64,000 nucleotides of DNA, taken from the NCBI GenBank assembly GCA_023437225.1, contig JAEZGS010000025.1, forward strand, positions 1 through 64,000. The letters run 5' to 3'. This stretch comes from Bacteroidota bacterium (GTDB lineage: Bacteria; Bacteroidota; Bacteroidia; Chitinophagales; Chitinophagaceae). Every line of letters starts with the position of its first letter. Position 1 is the stretch's first letter. Position numbers and translations under genes: made by a program. The notes under the pieces are model-generated. The model made no database searches, was not told where the DNA came from, and worked only from the letters and a program-made list of their open reading frames with translations. Shown here in pieces: positions 51,649 through 59,914 of the stretch.

Positions 51649-53136
51649 TTAATTCGCGCAGCGCATCAGTCCTGCCTTGGCTTTTTGATCCAGCGAATTT
51701 TTATAATCATGATCTTTCAAAGAAAGACATTTTCTAAACCAGCCCGCTGCCACTGAGCACCGTCCCTGTCGTTCATAAAGAAACCCTAATTGAAGAGCCG
51801 CGCGCGCCGCGAAGTATTCTGTGCGGTTCTCACCCAGATCGATCGCAAGTTTATAATAGCTGATAGCCTGCTCTTCCTTACCTGTATCGTCAAACAACCG
51901 GGCTGCCCGATATGCGAACTCCAGTTTTTCTTCAGGAAGAGTAAAGTCGTTGATCGACTTGCCGTGCAAGAGCCCCAGGGCTTCGCGATTATTGCCTCCA
52001 TCATTCAGCAAGCGGGCTTTGAGCAATAAGGGGTTTGGCCAGCGATCAGTTTTTGCTTCCTTATGAGCCTGCTTATCGGCCTCTGTATCCGTGGTTCCCT
52101 TTTGAAGAATCATCTGTCGATATCGCCTGGCCTCAGTTACATTACCGTTGAGATAATAATGCCAGCTTAGTTTTTGCAACGCATCCTTTACGTAATATCG
52201 CCCCCGGAACTGCTGAATAAAGCGAACAAAATACGCTCCCGCTTCCGGTTCGAGCTGATATAATTTCGAATATCCCATTTCAAAATCCCATACAGGTGTT
52301 TGTAAATACCGGCTGCCTTTTTTTCTGGAGTTAATGATATTTTCAGCATCCTTCGATCTTTGATTATTCAAACTAAGATTTGCTGCCATGTATGCGAACA
52401 AATGGTTTTGCCTCAGATCCAGTTGCCGGCTTTGCATGAAATCAAAAACACCTTTCCTATCGTTGAGTACATAATTGCTGAGATAGAGGTAATAGAAGAT
52501 AGCTTCATCCCGATAAAGATTGTTTAAGGATTGATCAGTATCGATGAAGGTTGACAATCGCTTCATACCCGACTCAATCGTACCGCGTATTCCGAGCAAC
52601 CCGGATAGCCATCGATATCCTTCTGGAATTGTTCCGGCAGCGGTTTCCATGGCGCCGAGGTACATTTGCGAAGGGCTGAATGCAGGAAATTTTGAAGCAT
52701 TTTCCTTTGCCTGTAGAAACGAACGGCGAAACGACCATCCCCCATCCCAATGCTTTCCAAACTTGATATACACAAACGCCCATTGCAGATGGACTGCTGA
52801 GCGGGTGAATAAATGATAGGGTGAGCTTTCAGGCCCTTTAGCAAGTATTTTCAATCGATCTTCATAGAGGTGTTTTCGCCTGGCAAAAAGATCAGGATCC
52901 TCGTTAAAAAATAATTCAAAGAAGTCAATGTAGTTTTCGAGGTAAACAGGAATAAGATTGTTCGGGTTGGCTTTTTTTTCCTCGCTAAGAATGCGGGCCG
53001 CATCAGTAAGTCGCAGTTCAATCGCTGCCTGGTACGCATTGCGACAGTTCGCGTTCATCTCGTAGACAAGATCTGCAGAACGCGCAATGTTGCAGAGCGC
53101 CAGCACGCCAGATAATATGAGAAGCAACCTTCGCAT
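51649..53136 (-). CDS. exported TPR-like repeat protein of unknown function
   Basis: The 495-residue protein has a signal peptide (RRLLLILSGVLALCNIARSA) and a largely alpha-helical body with tetratricopeptide-like helix pairs, most clearly near the C-terminus (EKLEFAYRAARLFDDTGKEE, QAISYYKLAIDLGENRTEYF, AARAALQLGFLYERQGRCSV). I recognise no named family. It could be a scaffold or a polymer-handling protein; there is no functional neighbour. ATG 53136 is taken for the signal peptide. Confidence 0.8.
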   Translation of the reverse strand: MRRLLLILSGVLALCNIARSADLVYEMNANCRNAYQAAIELRLTDAARILSEEKKANPNNLIPVYLENYIDFFELFFNEDPDLFARRKHLYEDRLKILAKGPESSPYHLFTRSAVHLQWAFVYIKFGKHWDGGWSFRRSFLQAKENASKFPAFSPSQMYLGAMETAAGTIPEGYRWLSGLLGIRGTIESGMKRLSTFIDTDQSLNNLYRDEAIFYYLYLSNYVLNDRKGVFDFMQSRQLDLRQNHLFAYMAANLSLNNQRSKDAENIINSRKKGSRYLQTPVWDFEMGYSKLYQLEPEAGAYFVRFIQQFRGRYYVKDALQKLSWHYYLNGNVTEARRYRQMILQKGTTDTEADKQAHKEAKTDRWPNPLLLKARLLNDGGNNREALGLLHGKSINDFTLPEEKLEFAYRAARLFDDTGKEEQAISYYKLAIDLGENRTEYFAARAALQLGFLYERQGRCSVAAGWFRKCLSLKDHDYKNSLDQKAKAGLMRCAN

Positions 53137-53163
53137 GAATGACTGCAAGATATCAACATAAAC

Positions 53164-53192
53164 AAAAAAAGGTTGCTCTTCCGAACAACCTT
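53164..53192 (-). terminator. terminator of the zinc-ribbon gene
   Basis: Stem AAGGTTG / CAACCTT with a 10-nt loop; followed on the minus strand by TTTTT. Confidence 0.75.
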
Positions 53193-53214
53193 CTATATAA
53201 AATACAATTAGATA

Positions 53215-53970
53215 CTACTTCACTTCTATTGTGTCGAAAAGATCGCGGTCAACGAGAATCCTTCCGCAGTTTTCGCAAACGATGATCTTCTTGCGTTGCT
53301 TGATCTCGCTTTGGCGTTGTGGCGGGATGGCGTTGTAGCAACCACCACAGGCATCTCTTTCAACAGGAACAACTGCAAGTCCGTTGCGGTAGTTCTTGCG
53401 AATGCGATCATAAGAGTTCAGGAGTCTCGACTCTACTTTTTCACGTGCTTCGGAAGAAAGCTTATTGAATTGGTTTTCTTCCTTTTCAGTAGATGCGATG
53501 ATCTTTTCAAGTTCGCCTTTTTTTGCTGTAAGAATACCCTCTTTGTTTCCGAGGTTCTTTTTAGCCTTATCGAGAACTGCGACTTTTTCAGCGATCTCTT
53601 CGTTGGCGTCTTTAATATGTTTTTCAGCGAGCTTCATCTCCAGTTGCTGCATCTCGATCTCCTTGGTGATCGCTTCAAACTCGCGACTGTTCTTTACGTT
53701 CTCGCTTTGCTTTTCATATTTTTTTATGAGAGCTTCCGCTTCCTTGATGGCTTCCTTTTTCTGGTTGATAAACTCCTGGATACCGTTGATCTCCTCTTCG
53801 ATCCTGGTTTGCCTTGCATGCAAACCGGTGATCTCATCTTCCAGGTCGCTCACTTCCATTGGAAGTTCACCCTTCAACACCTGGATTCCGTCGATCTTCG
53901 ACTCGATCTTTTGCAGTGTAACCAGGGAGGATAACTTCTCCTCTACCGAAAAATCTTTAACGTTGGCCAT
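53215..53970 (-). CDS. coiled-coil protein with C-terminal C4 zinc ribbon
   Basis: The 251-residue protein has a long antiparallel coiled coil (about 20-190) and a C-terminal zinc ribbon with CGGCYNAIPP and IIVCENCGRIL (four Cys, about 209-239). It is the widely conserved CT398/'zinc ribbon domain' family linked in several bacteria to Nif3-like neighbours. Its start overlaps the end of the nif3-like gene by 14 nt, so translation is coupled. Role unknown; RNA or nucleotide handling has been proposed for the family. Confidence 0.9.
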   Translation of the reverse strand: MANVKDFSVEEKLSSLVTLQKIESKIDGIQVLKGELPMEVSDLEDEITGLHARQTRIEEEINGIQEFINQKKEAIKEAEALIKKYEKQSENVKNSREFEAITKEIEMQQLEMKLAEKHIKDANEEIAEKVAVLDKAKKNLGNKEGILTAKKGELEKIIASTEKEENQFNKLSSEAREKVESRLLNSYDRIRKNYRNGLAVVPVERDACGGCYNAIPPQRQSEIKQRKKIIVCENCGRILVDRDLFDTIEVK

Positions 53971-55090
53971 GGTCTGTGTGTGATTTGTGTTTTACCGAAA
54001 AGTAATGCACCGGGTTGGTGATCAGTTTCGATTTAAGGACGGCAAAGGTAGGAAATTTTTCCACCAAAACTTCATTAAGCAGCTCCACAGTAAACTGTTC
54101 GCTTTCATAATGCCCTATATCGCAGATCAACATTCGCCCGTCTGCGTCGAAAAACTCGTGATATTTCATGTCTGCCGTGACAAAAACGTCCGCTCCTGCT
54201 GCTAATGCATTCTTTATAAGAAAGCTGCCAGCCCCCCCGCAAACTGCCACTTTGGATATGTTCCTTCCCATCAGGGCTGTGTGCCGAACCATATCCAGCC
54301 TGAAAGCCTGCGCAATGTTTTCCAGAAATTCTGTTTCAGTTACGGGCGCCGCGAGTGTTCCAACCAAACCGGAGCCCGCCTGGTCCCAGTTGTTGCTTAG
54401 GGCAACAATATCATATGCCACTTCCTCGTATGGATGCGACCGAAGCAAAGCGTCGACGATCTGCCGCTCCAGGTACGCCGGAAAAATTATCTCAAACTTT
54501 GTTTCCGGCTCTTCATGTCGTTTTCCCTGCTCGCCCACAAATGGATTGCTGCCGGCGCCTGCGCGGAAAGTTCCAACACCTTCCACATTGAAACTGCACT
54601 GATCGTAAAGACCGATGCGCCCTCCCCCTGCTTCAAATACCGCTGTCCTTACCGTTTCCAGTTTGGCGGTGGGCACGAAGCTATACAGTTTCTTTAATGT
54701 TGCTGCTCTGGCCTGAAGCACCTTACAATTTTGCAGTTGAAGCAGTTGGGCCATTTTCCCGTTCACCCCATGCAAAATGTTGTCGAGGTTCGTATGGATA
54801 GCATATATAGCGATATCGTTCTTTATTGCTTTGATGATCGTTCTTTCGACGTAATTATTGCCGTTAATTTTCTTCAGTCCACCAAAAATGATGGGATGAT
54901 GCGCAACGACGAGATTAGCATTACAGGAAATTGCCTCGTCGATCACTTCTTCTATGGCATCAAGTGAACATAGCACACCAGTACATTCAGTGTCCTTACA
55001 ACCCGTTAGCAGCCCTGCGTTGTCATAGCTCTCCTGGAGGCAAGGCGGCGCAATCGCTTCGAGAACCTTAATGATTTCAGCAATTTTCAT
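53957..55090 (-). CDS. Nif3-like dinuclear metal centre protein
   Basis: The 377-residue protein belongs to the Nif3/YbgI/DUF34 family. Metal ligands are in VVAHHPIIFGG (HH), AIHTNLDNI (His, Asp) and near the C-terminus ICDIGHYESEQF (His, Glu). A central insertion (about 140-230) is the form common in Bacteroidota and Firmicutes. The biochemical function is not established. It heads an operon with the zinc-ribbon gene. Confidence 0.93.
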   Translation of the reverse strand: MKIAEIIKVLEAIAPPCLQESYDNAGLLTGCKDTECTGVLCSLDAIEEVIDEAISCNANLVVAHHPIIFGGLKKINGNNYVERTIIKAIKNDIAIYAIHTNLDNILHGVNGKMAQLLQLQNCKVLQARAATLKKLYSFVPTAKLETVRTAVFEAGGGRIGLYDQCSFNVEGVGTFRAGAGSNPFVGEQGKRHEEPETKFEIIFPAYLERQIVDALLRSHPYEEVAYDIVALSNNWDQAGSGLVGTLAAPVTETEFLENIAQAFRLDMVRHTALMGRNISKVAVCGGAGSFLIKNALAAGADVFVTADMKYHEFFDADGRMLICDIGHYESEQFTVELLNEVLVEKFPTFAVLKSKLITNPVHYFSVKHKSHTDHGQR

Positions 55091-55095
55091 GACAT

Positions 55096-55103
55096 CAAAT
55101 ATA
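55096..55103 (-). promoter_or_regulatory. -7 box TATATTTG of the nif3-like operon
   Basis: Perfect -7 element on the minus strand 5 nt before the ATG, with a CTG 17 nt upstream; predicts a leaderless message. Confidence 0.55.
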
Positions 55104-55152
55104 ACAATCCAATGATTTGGCAGTAATTTACTTATCCAATCTCGATTGCTTT

Positions 55153-55929
55153 ATGAAAAAACTAATCATCGTTCTAATCGTCCTCATTGCTGCACTATAT
55201 CATAAGGATGCACAAGCGCAACAGCGTCAATACTACGAACTACGAACATACGTGCTCGCGAACGACACACAACAGTCGCGTGTTGAATCATACCTCGAAA
55301 AGTCATTGATTCCTGCTTTAAAGCGTCAGGGCATCCGCAACATCGGCGCCTTTGCACCAATAGCCAATGACACAGCAGCTACGCGTCATCTTTATCTGTT
55401 GATACCTTTCGATAACATTCAGTCTATTTTCAATTATGAAAGCCGTTTGTCAAAAGATGAAGCATACATGCAAAATGGTGCCGACTACCTGAAGGCAAAG
55501 TTTGACAACATCCCTTACCTGAGGCAGGAAAGAGTTCTTTTGCATGCCTTCAAAGATCACCCCATAATTAAAAAACCAACACTTAAATCTCCAAGGGAAG
55601 AACGTGTGTATGAACTGCGGAGTTACGAAGGCCATACTGAATCTATATTTTCAAACAAGGTGAAAATGTTCAACGAGGGTGGCGAGATCAGGATATTTGA
55701 AAAGCTCGGATTTAATGCGGTATTCTATGGCGAAGCATTGTATGGACATCGAATGCCGAATCTCATTTACATGACAAGCTTTGAAAACATCGAAGCCAGG
55801 AACGCCCAATGGAAACGTTTTGGAGACGATCCGGATTGGAAAAAGCTGTCTTCGATGAGCGAGTATCAAAACAATGTAAGTCTTATCAATAGTTGGCTAT
55901 TGCGTTCACGTCCTTATTCAGATCTGTAG
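55153..55929 (+). CDS. exported NIPSNAP-family protein
   Basis: The 258-residue protein (signal MKKLIIVLIVLIAALYHKDA) carries two NIPSNAP-type ferredoxin-like domains: YYELRTYVLANDTQQSRVES and VYELRSYEGHTESIFSNKVK each begin the domain. The family's function in bacteria is unclear. ATG 55153 gives the signal peptide; an in-frame TTG at 55117 does not. It ends 5 nt before the convergent TonB receptor. Confidence 0.87.
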   Translation: MKKLIIVLIVLIAALYHKDAQAQQRQYYELRTYVLANDTQQSRVESYLEKSLIPALKRQGIRNIGAFAPIANDTAATRHLYLLIPFDNIQSIFNYESRLSKDEAYMQNGADYLKAKFDNIPYLRQERVLLHAFKDHPIIKKPTLKSPREERVYELRSYEGHTESIFSNKVKMFNEGGEIRIFEKLGFNAVFYGEALYGHRMPNLIYMTSFENIEARNAQWKRFGDDPDWKKLSSMSEYQNNVSLINSWLLRSRPYSDL

Positions 55930-55933
55930 TGTA

Positions 55934-58078
55934 TTAGAGATTGAATCGCAATGTTCCGCCGAAGGTTTTAGGATCAGCAAGATGTACCGCACCGAAATCA
56001 TACGCATAATCCACATAGCGTGTATTTGTCAGATTGCGCATCCAAAACAAAAGCTGAAATCTTTTATTCATTATGCCGGCCTTTGCATTCAGGACGTGGT
56101 ACGGCGACTGACGAATTTGATTTGCAAGATCGAAATATTGTGTGCCGATATACATCCACTCTGCACGGATCGTTGCTTCAAGTGGGCCGTTGTTGCCCCG
56201 CATAAGAGCAATAGGTGTTTGATAATCTATCGCGAACATTGACGTGATGTCCGGTGTAAACAACTGACGGTTCCCTTTGAGATCTGTCTCCTGTCCAAAT
56301 TGCGACAATTTCAATTGCCTGAACTCAGCATGTGTGTAACCAAACGAATAATCTACGTGCAGATATCTTAAAGGGTTGGCAGATATTTCAGCATCGAATC
56401 CGTAACTGTCCATCTTGCCTGCGTTGCGTGTAACAGTGATGGCATCAGGAAGTATTAACGTAGGCACCTGTGCATCATTAACGCGTGTCAAAAAAGTTGA
56501 GAAATTGATGAAGAGCTTTCGGTTAAAGTAATTTTCTTTTGAACCCAATTCAACAGTTGTACTGTATTCCGGATTGTATTCTTTCAAAGGTGGTTGCGAT
56601 GGATCCGACCCGAGTTGGCTAATACCACCGGCACGGAATCCGCGTGCAATATTCAGGAAAATGTTTGCATGGTCATTCACGCGATACATGATACCCGCCT
56701 TCGGTGAAAACGCATTAAAGTTTGCACTGCCTTTCTCTTCAGGCCAGACGTTGACAGATTCTGATGCTCCATCCGGCAGATATTCACCCAGTACTCTATT
56801 CTCCTTTTTTTCATGATCGAATCTTATTCCGAGGGTTGCTTCAAATTTTGGCGTGAGGTTATAAGATGCCTGCCCGAATAAAGCAAGCCCAAGACCCTTT
56901 CCGCTATTTGTGTTTATAAGCGTAAAGTTTTTTTCGGGTGATCCAACTATTTCCGCATCTTCACCAAAGTGCACTCCCTGCCTCACTGGATTATCTAAAA
57001 TAAAGCCATATAAACCGGTAACCCAGTTGAACTTAGTAGGGTTGGCTGAGGGACTGCTGATTCTTATTTCCTGCGTTATAACAGAAACACGGTTGTAATC
57101 TTTTCCATAATCATTGATGATACTTATGCCATCGATTGGAGAAAAATCTCCATCAAGCGGTGCATTGTAAATTCGGTAATTTGACTGATACGATGTTTGT
57201 GAGTGGATATCAAATCCATCATGCTTTCCGGACACAGAGACAGATGCATTCAGCGTATTATCGATCATGGTTGCTGTAGCATCCTGGTTAATTTTGAAAG
57301 GGTTCTCCAATGCCGCTTCCATGCCCTGAATGAGAGTGAATGCACCATCGTTCCTATTGGCAAGGTGCTTAAGATTTATATCGACTGACCATTTTTTTGA
57401 AGGCAGGTAGCGGATCCAGTAATTGCCATTGTAATTGTATTGCTTATCGAATGAACCACCACTAAATTCATTGGTGAAATATCCATTCCTGCTATGATAT
57501 GTTCCTCCAACACCCAGGTACAGCTTATCCTTCATCAACGGTGTCCGCAATGCGGCAGTGAAGCGATTCATTTGATAATTGCCCATGCTTAATTCAGCAA
57601 ATCCGCTGGTTCTATTGAGTGGCTTCCTTGTAATGATATTTATTACACCACCCATTGCATTTCTTCCATACAAAGTTCCCTGTGGTCCGCGCAACACTTC
57701 AATGCGTTCAATATCCGCAAGCTCCGCTATGTATGTATCCAGGCCGAACTGGCTGACTCCATCGATATATGTGGCAATCGCCTGATCGTATGAAGTAGTT
57801 GTGATACCGCGAATCCCTGTTACATTCCTGTTGTCGCCGGAATTGGAACTGAAAAGATTTGGAACGATGGCAGTAAGCTGTCGTGTATTCCAAATGCGAT
57901 ACTGCTGTACCTGCTTTGAAGAAAAAGAGCTGACGCTTATCGGTACATTCTTCAATAGCTCCTCTCTTTTTTGTGCGGTCACAATAACTGAATCGAGTTG
58001 ACGCGCTTCAGATTCCTGTGCATATAAGGATAGCTGAACTAACGATATGCAAACTAGTAAAGCTATTTTTTTTCGCAT
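55934..58078 (-). CDS. TonB-dependent outer-membrane receptor
   Basis: The 714-residue protein has a signal peptide (1-20), a TonB-box-like DSVIVTAQKREE, a plug domain (about 40-150) with GIRGITTTSYDQAIATYIDG and VLRGPQGTLYGRNAMGGVIN, and a 22-strand barrel ending in an aromatic C-terminal strand (FGGTLRFNL). No SusD partner and no N-terminal CarboxypepD_reg domain; this is closer to FecA/siderophore-type receptors than to SusC. The ligand is unknown. Confidence 0.94.
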   Translation of the reverse strand: MRKKIALLVCISLVQLSLYAQESEARQLDSVIVTAQKREELLKNVPISVSSFSSKQVQQYRIWNTRQLTAIVPNLFSSNSGDNRNVTGIRGITTTSYDQAIATYIDGVSQFGLDTYIAELADIERIEVLRGPQGTLYGRNAMGGVINIITRKPLNRTSGFAELSMGNYQMNRFTAALRTPLMKDKLYLGVGGTYHSRNGYFTNEFSGGSFDKQYNYNGNYWIRYLPSKKWSVDINLKHLANRNDGAFTLIQGMEAALENPFKINQDATATMIDNTLNASVSVSGKHDGFDIHSQTSYQSNYRIYNAPLDGDFSPIDGISIINDYGKDYNRVSVITQEIRISSPSANPTKFNWVTGLYGFILDNPVRQGVHFGEDAEIVGSPEKNFTLINTNSGKGLGLALFGQASYNLTPKFEATLGIRFDHEKKENRVLGEYLPDGASESVNVWPEEKGSANFNAFSPKAGIMYRVNDHANIFLNIARGFRAGGISQLGSDPSQPPLKEYNPEYSTTVELGSKENYFNRKLFINFSTFLTRVNDAQVPTLILPDAITVTRNAGKMDSYGFDAEISANPLRYLHVDYSFGYTHAEFRQLKLSQFGQETDLKGNRQLFTPDITSMFAIDYQTPIALMRGNNGPLEATIRAEWMYIGTQYFDLANQIRQSPYHVLNAKAGIMNKRFQLLFWMRNLTNTRYVDYAYDFGAVHLADPKTFGGTLRFNL

Positions 58079-58178
58079 GGCAATAAATTAGGTTTATTGA
58101 TCGCCCGCAATATAGTGCGGAATCAAATTGAAAGAACAAAAGTCATAATTCGTTTACTTCGTGCTTCAATCATTAACT

Positions 58179-59654
58179 ATGGCTTCTGCACATTACGATA
58201 AATATGTTACCAGGATGCAGCGCATCGCAGACCTGCGGTATGCTTCAGATCTGTTACAATGGGACCAGGAAACTTATTTACCTTCTAAGGGCGCATCGTT
58301 TCGTGGACAGCAGATTGCCACTCTATCCGAATTATCGCACGAGATGTTCGTTGAAGAAAGCCTTGGAAACCTGCTTGAGGACCTTATGGCCTCGAATGAT
58401 CTGAGCTTCGAAGAGAAACGAAATGTTGAGCTTACGCTTGAAGACCACCGACGCGAACGGAAGCTACCTACTTCATTTGTTCGAAAACTAACGGAGACGG
58501 TCAACCGAAGTTTTCATAGCTGGATAGAAGCCCGGAAGCAAAATGATTTCAATTTTTTCAAAAACGATTTGCAGGAGTTGGTCGACCTCAAATTGCAGGA
58601 AGCGGAATACATCGGGTACGAACAACATCCATACGATGCATTGATAACCGATTATGATCGGGGAGCCTCCGTACAACTTATCGATAAAATATTCAGTGAT
58701 CTTTCAGGGCCATTGAAACTTGTTCTGGACCGGTGCCTGAATGCAAGCCAGGTAGATGACGCATTTCTGAAGCAACATTTCGACCGCGATGTCCAATGGA
58801 AATTCGGTTTGCATCTGCTGCGGGATCTTCATTTTGATTTCGACGCCGGCAGGCAGGACGTTTCTGAGCATCCGTTTACAACAAGCTTCAATGCCCTTGA
58901 TGTTAGAGTAACTACGCGAATTGATGAGAACGACTTTTCAAACATGACATGGAGTTGCATCCATGAACTAGGGCACGCCTTATATGAGCAGGGGCTTCCC
59001 GCTTCAGCATACGGGTTGCCGCTTGGCCAGTCAGCCTCCTTAACCATTCATGAATCCCAATCGCGTTTGTGGGAGAATCACATCGGTCGTAGCAGATCTT
59101 TCTGCGAAAAATATCTTCCCTTGTTGAAAAACTATTTTCCCGGACTGTTGGATCAGGTTCATTCAAATGAATTTTACCGCGCGATAAATAAAGTAAGCCC
59201 TTCGCTCATCCGCACTGAGGCCGATGAGGTTACTTATCACTTTCATGTGATGATCCGGTATGAGCTTGAAAAAAAGCTACTCGAGCGACAGATCAACTCA
59301 AGCGATATTCCGGCGTTTTGGAATGAGCAATACAAGACGCTTCTTGGCGTAGATGTGCCAAATGATAAGGAAGGATGCCTGCAGGATGTTCACTGGAGTC
59401 ATGGAAGCTTCGGCTACTTCCCCACCTATAGTCTCGGAAGCCTCTATGCCGCGCAATTCTTCGCGCATGCATCCATTGCGATGCGCGATGAGCTTGATAC
59501 TGCAAGTCTTCTCACCTGGTTAAGGCAAAATATCCATCAAAAGGGTCGGCTTTATTTAAATGAAGAGCTTTGCCAGCAGGCGACAGGCGAAACATTGCAA
59601 ACGGGTTACTTTATGAATTATCTGGAAAAAAAATATTCCGGAATTTATGCCTAA
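58179..59654 (+). CDS. M32-family carboxypeptidase
   Basis: The 491-residue metallocarboxypeptidase (Taq carboxypeptidase family) has HELGH (262-266) with the third ligand Glu about 28 residues on in IHESQSRLWEN. Further family segments are LRYASDLLQWDQETYLPSKG near the N-terminus and IRTEADEVTYHFHVMIRYEL. No signal peptide, so cytoplasmic. ATG 58179 (MASAHYDKYV) is preferred over an upstream in-frame GTG at 58161. Confidence 0.94.
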   Translation: MASAHYDKYVTRMQRIADLRYASDLLQWDQETYLPSKGASFRGQQIATLSELSHEMFVEESLGNLLEDLMASNDLSFEEKRNVELTLEDHRRERKLPTSFVRKLTETVNRSFHSWIEARKQNDFNFFKNDLQELVDLKLQEAEYIGYEQHPYDALITDYDRGASVQLIDKIFSDLSGPLKLVLDRCLNASQVDDAFLKQHFDRDVQWKFGLHLLRDLHFDFDAGRQDVSEHPFTTSFNALDVRVTTRIDENDFSNMTWSCIHELGHALYEQGLPASAYGLPLGQSASLTIHESQSRLWENHIGRSRSFCEKYLPLLKNYFPGLLDQVHSNEFYRAINKVSPSLIRTEADEVTYHFHVMIRYELEKKLLERQINSSDIPAFWNEQYKTLLGVDVPNDKEGCLQDVHWSHGSFGYFPTYSLGSLYAAQFFAHASIAMRDELDTASLLTWLRQNIHQKGRLYLNEELCQQATGETLQTGYFMNYLEKKYSGIYA

Positions 59655-59766
59655 ATGATTTACCAATAAACACGCGGATGTATTGATTATTTGTGCTTGC
59701 AATGGATTGCGAAACCATAGCACCCAAAGCTTCCATTCATTCGTACATAATAAATGCGCACATTTT

Positions 59767-59795
59767 TTGTTATTTTGATGGAGCGTTTTTTTTTG
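59767..59795 (+). promoter_or_regulatory. candidate promoter of the PKD adhesin (TTG-N18-TTTTTTTG)
   Basis: TTG (59767-59769), 18 nt, TTTTTTTG (59788-59795; one mismatch to TAnnTTTG). The leader would be about 110 nt and contains a 20-codon reading frame (ATG 59848 to TGA 59910) that overlaps nothing recognisable. Confidence 0.4.
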
Positions 59796-59914
59796 CCTCC
59801 GGGCCAATCATCCTTGTCAATCACCAGATATCTCTATTCCACTACTCATGTTGAACCAGGAATTCGTACCTGAATCATCAGGTCATAGATCTGTTACCGA
59901 TAAACGTTGATGGT

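Noticed and set aside
53296..53983. Two long Phe/Ser/Leu-rich frames antisense to the zinc-ribbon coiled-coil gene
   Set aside because: Lys/Glu codons of a coiled coil read in reverse give Phe/Leu/Ser; there is no independent evidence for a gene.
59848..59910. A 20-codon frame upstream of the PKD gene as a real peptide gene
   Set aside because: Too short to judge, no recognisable sequence, out of frame with the adhesin; noted only as part of its leader.
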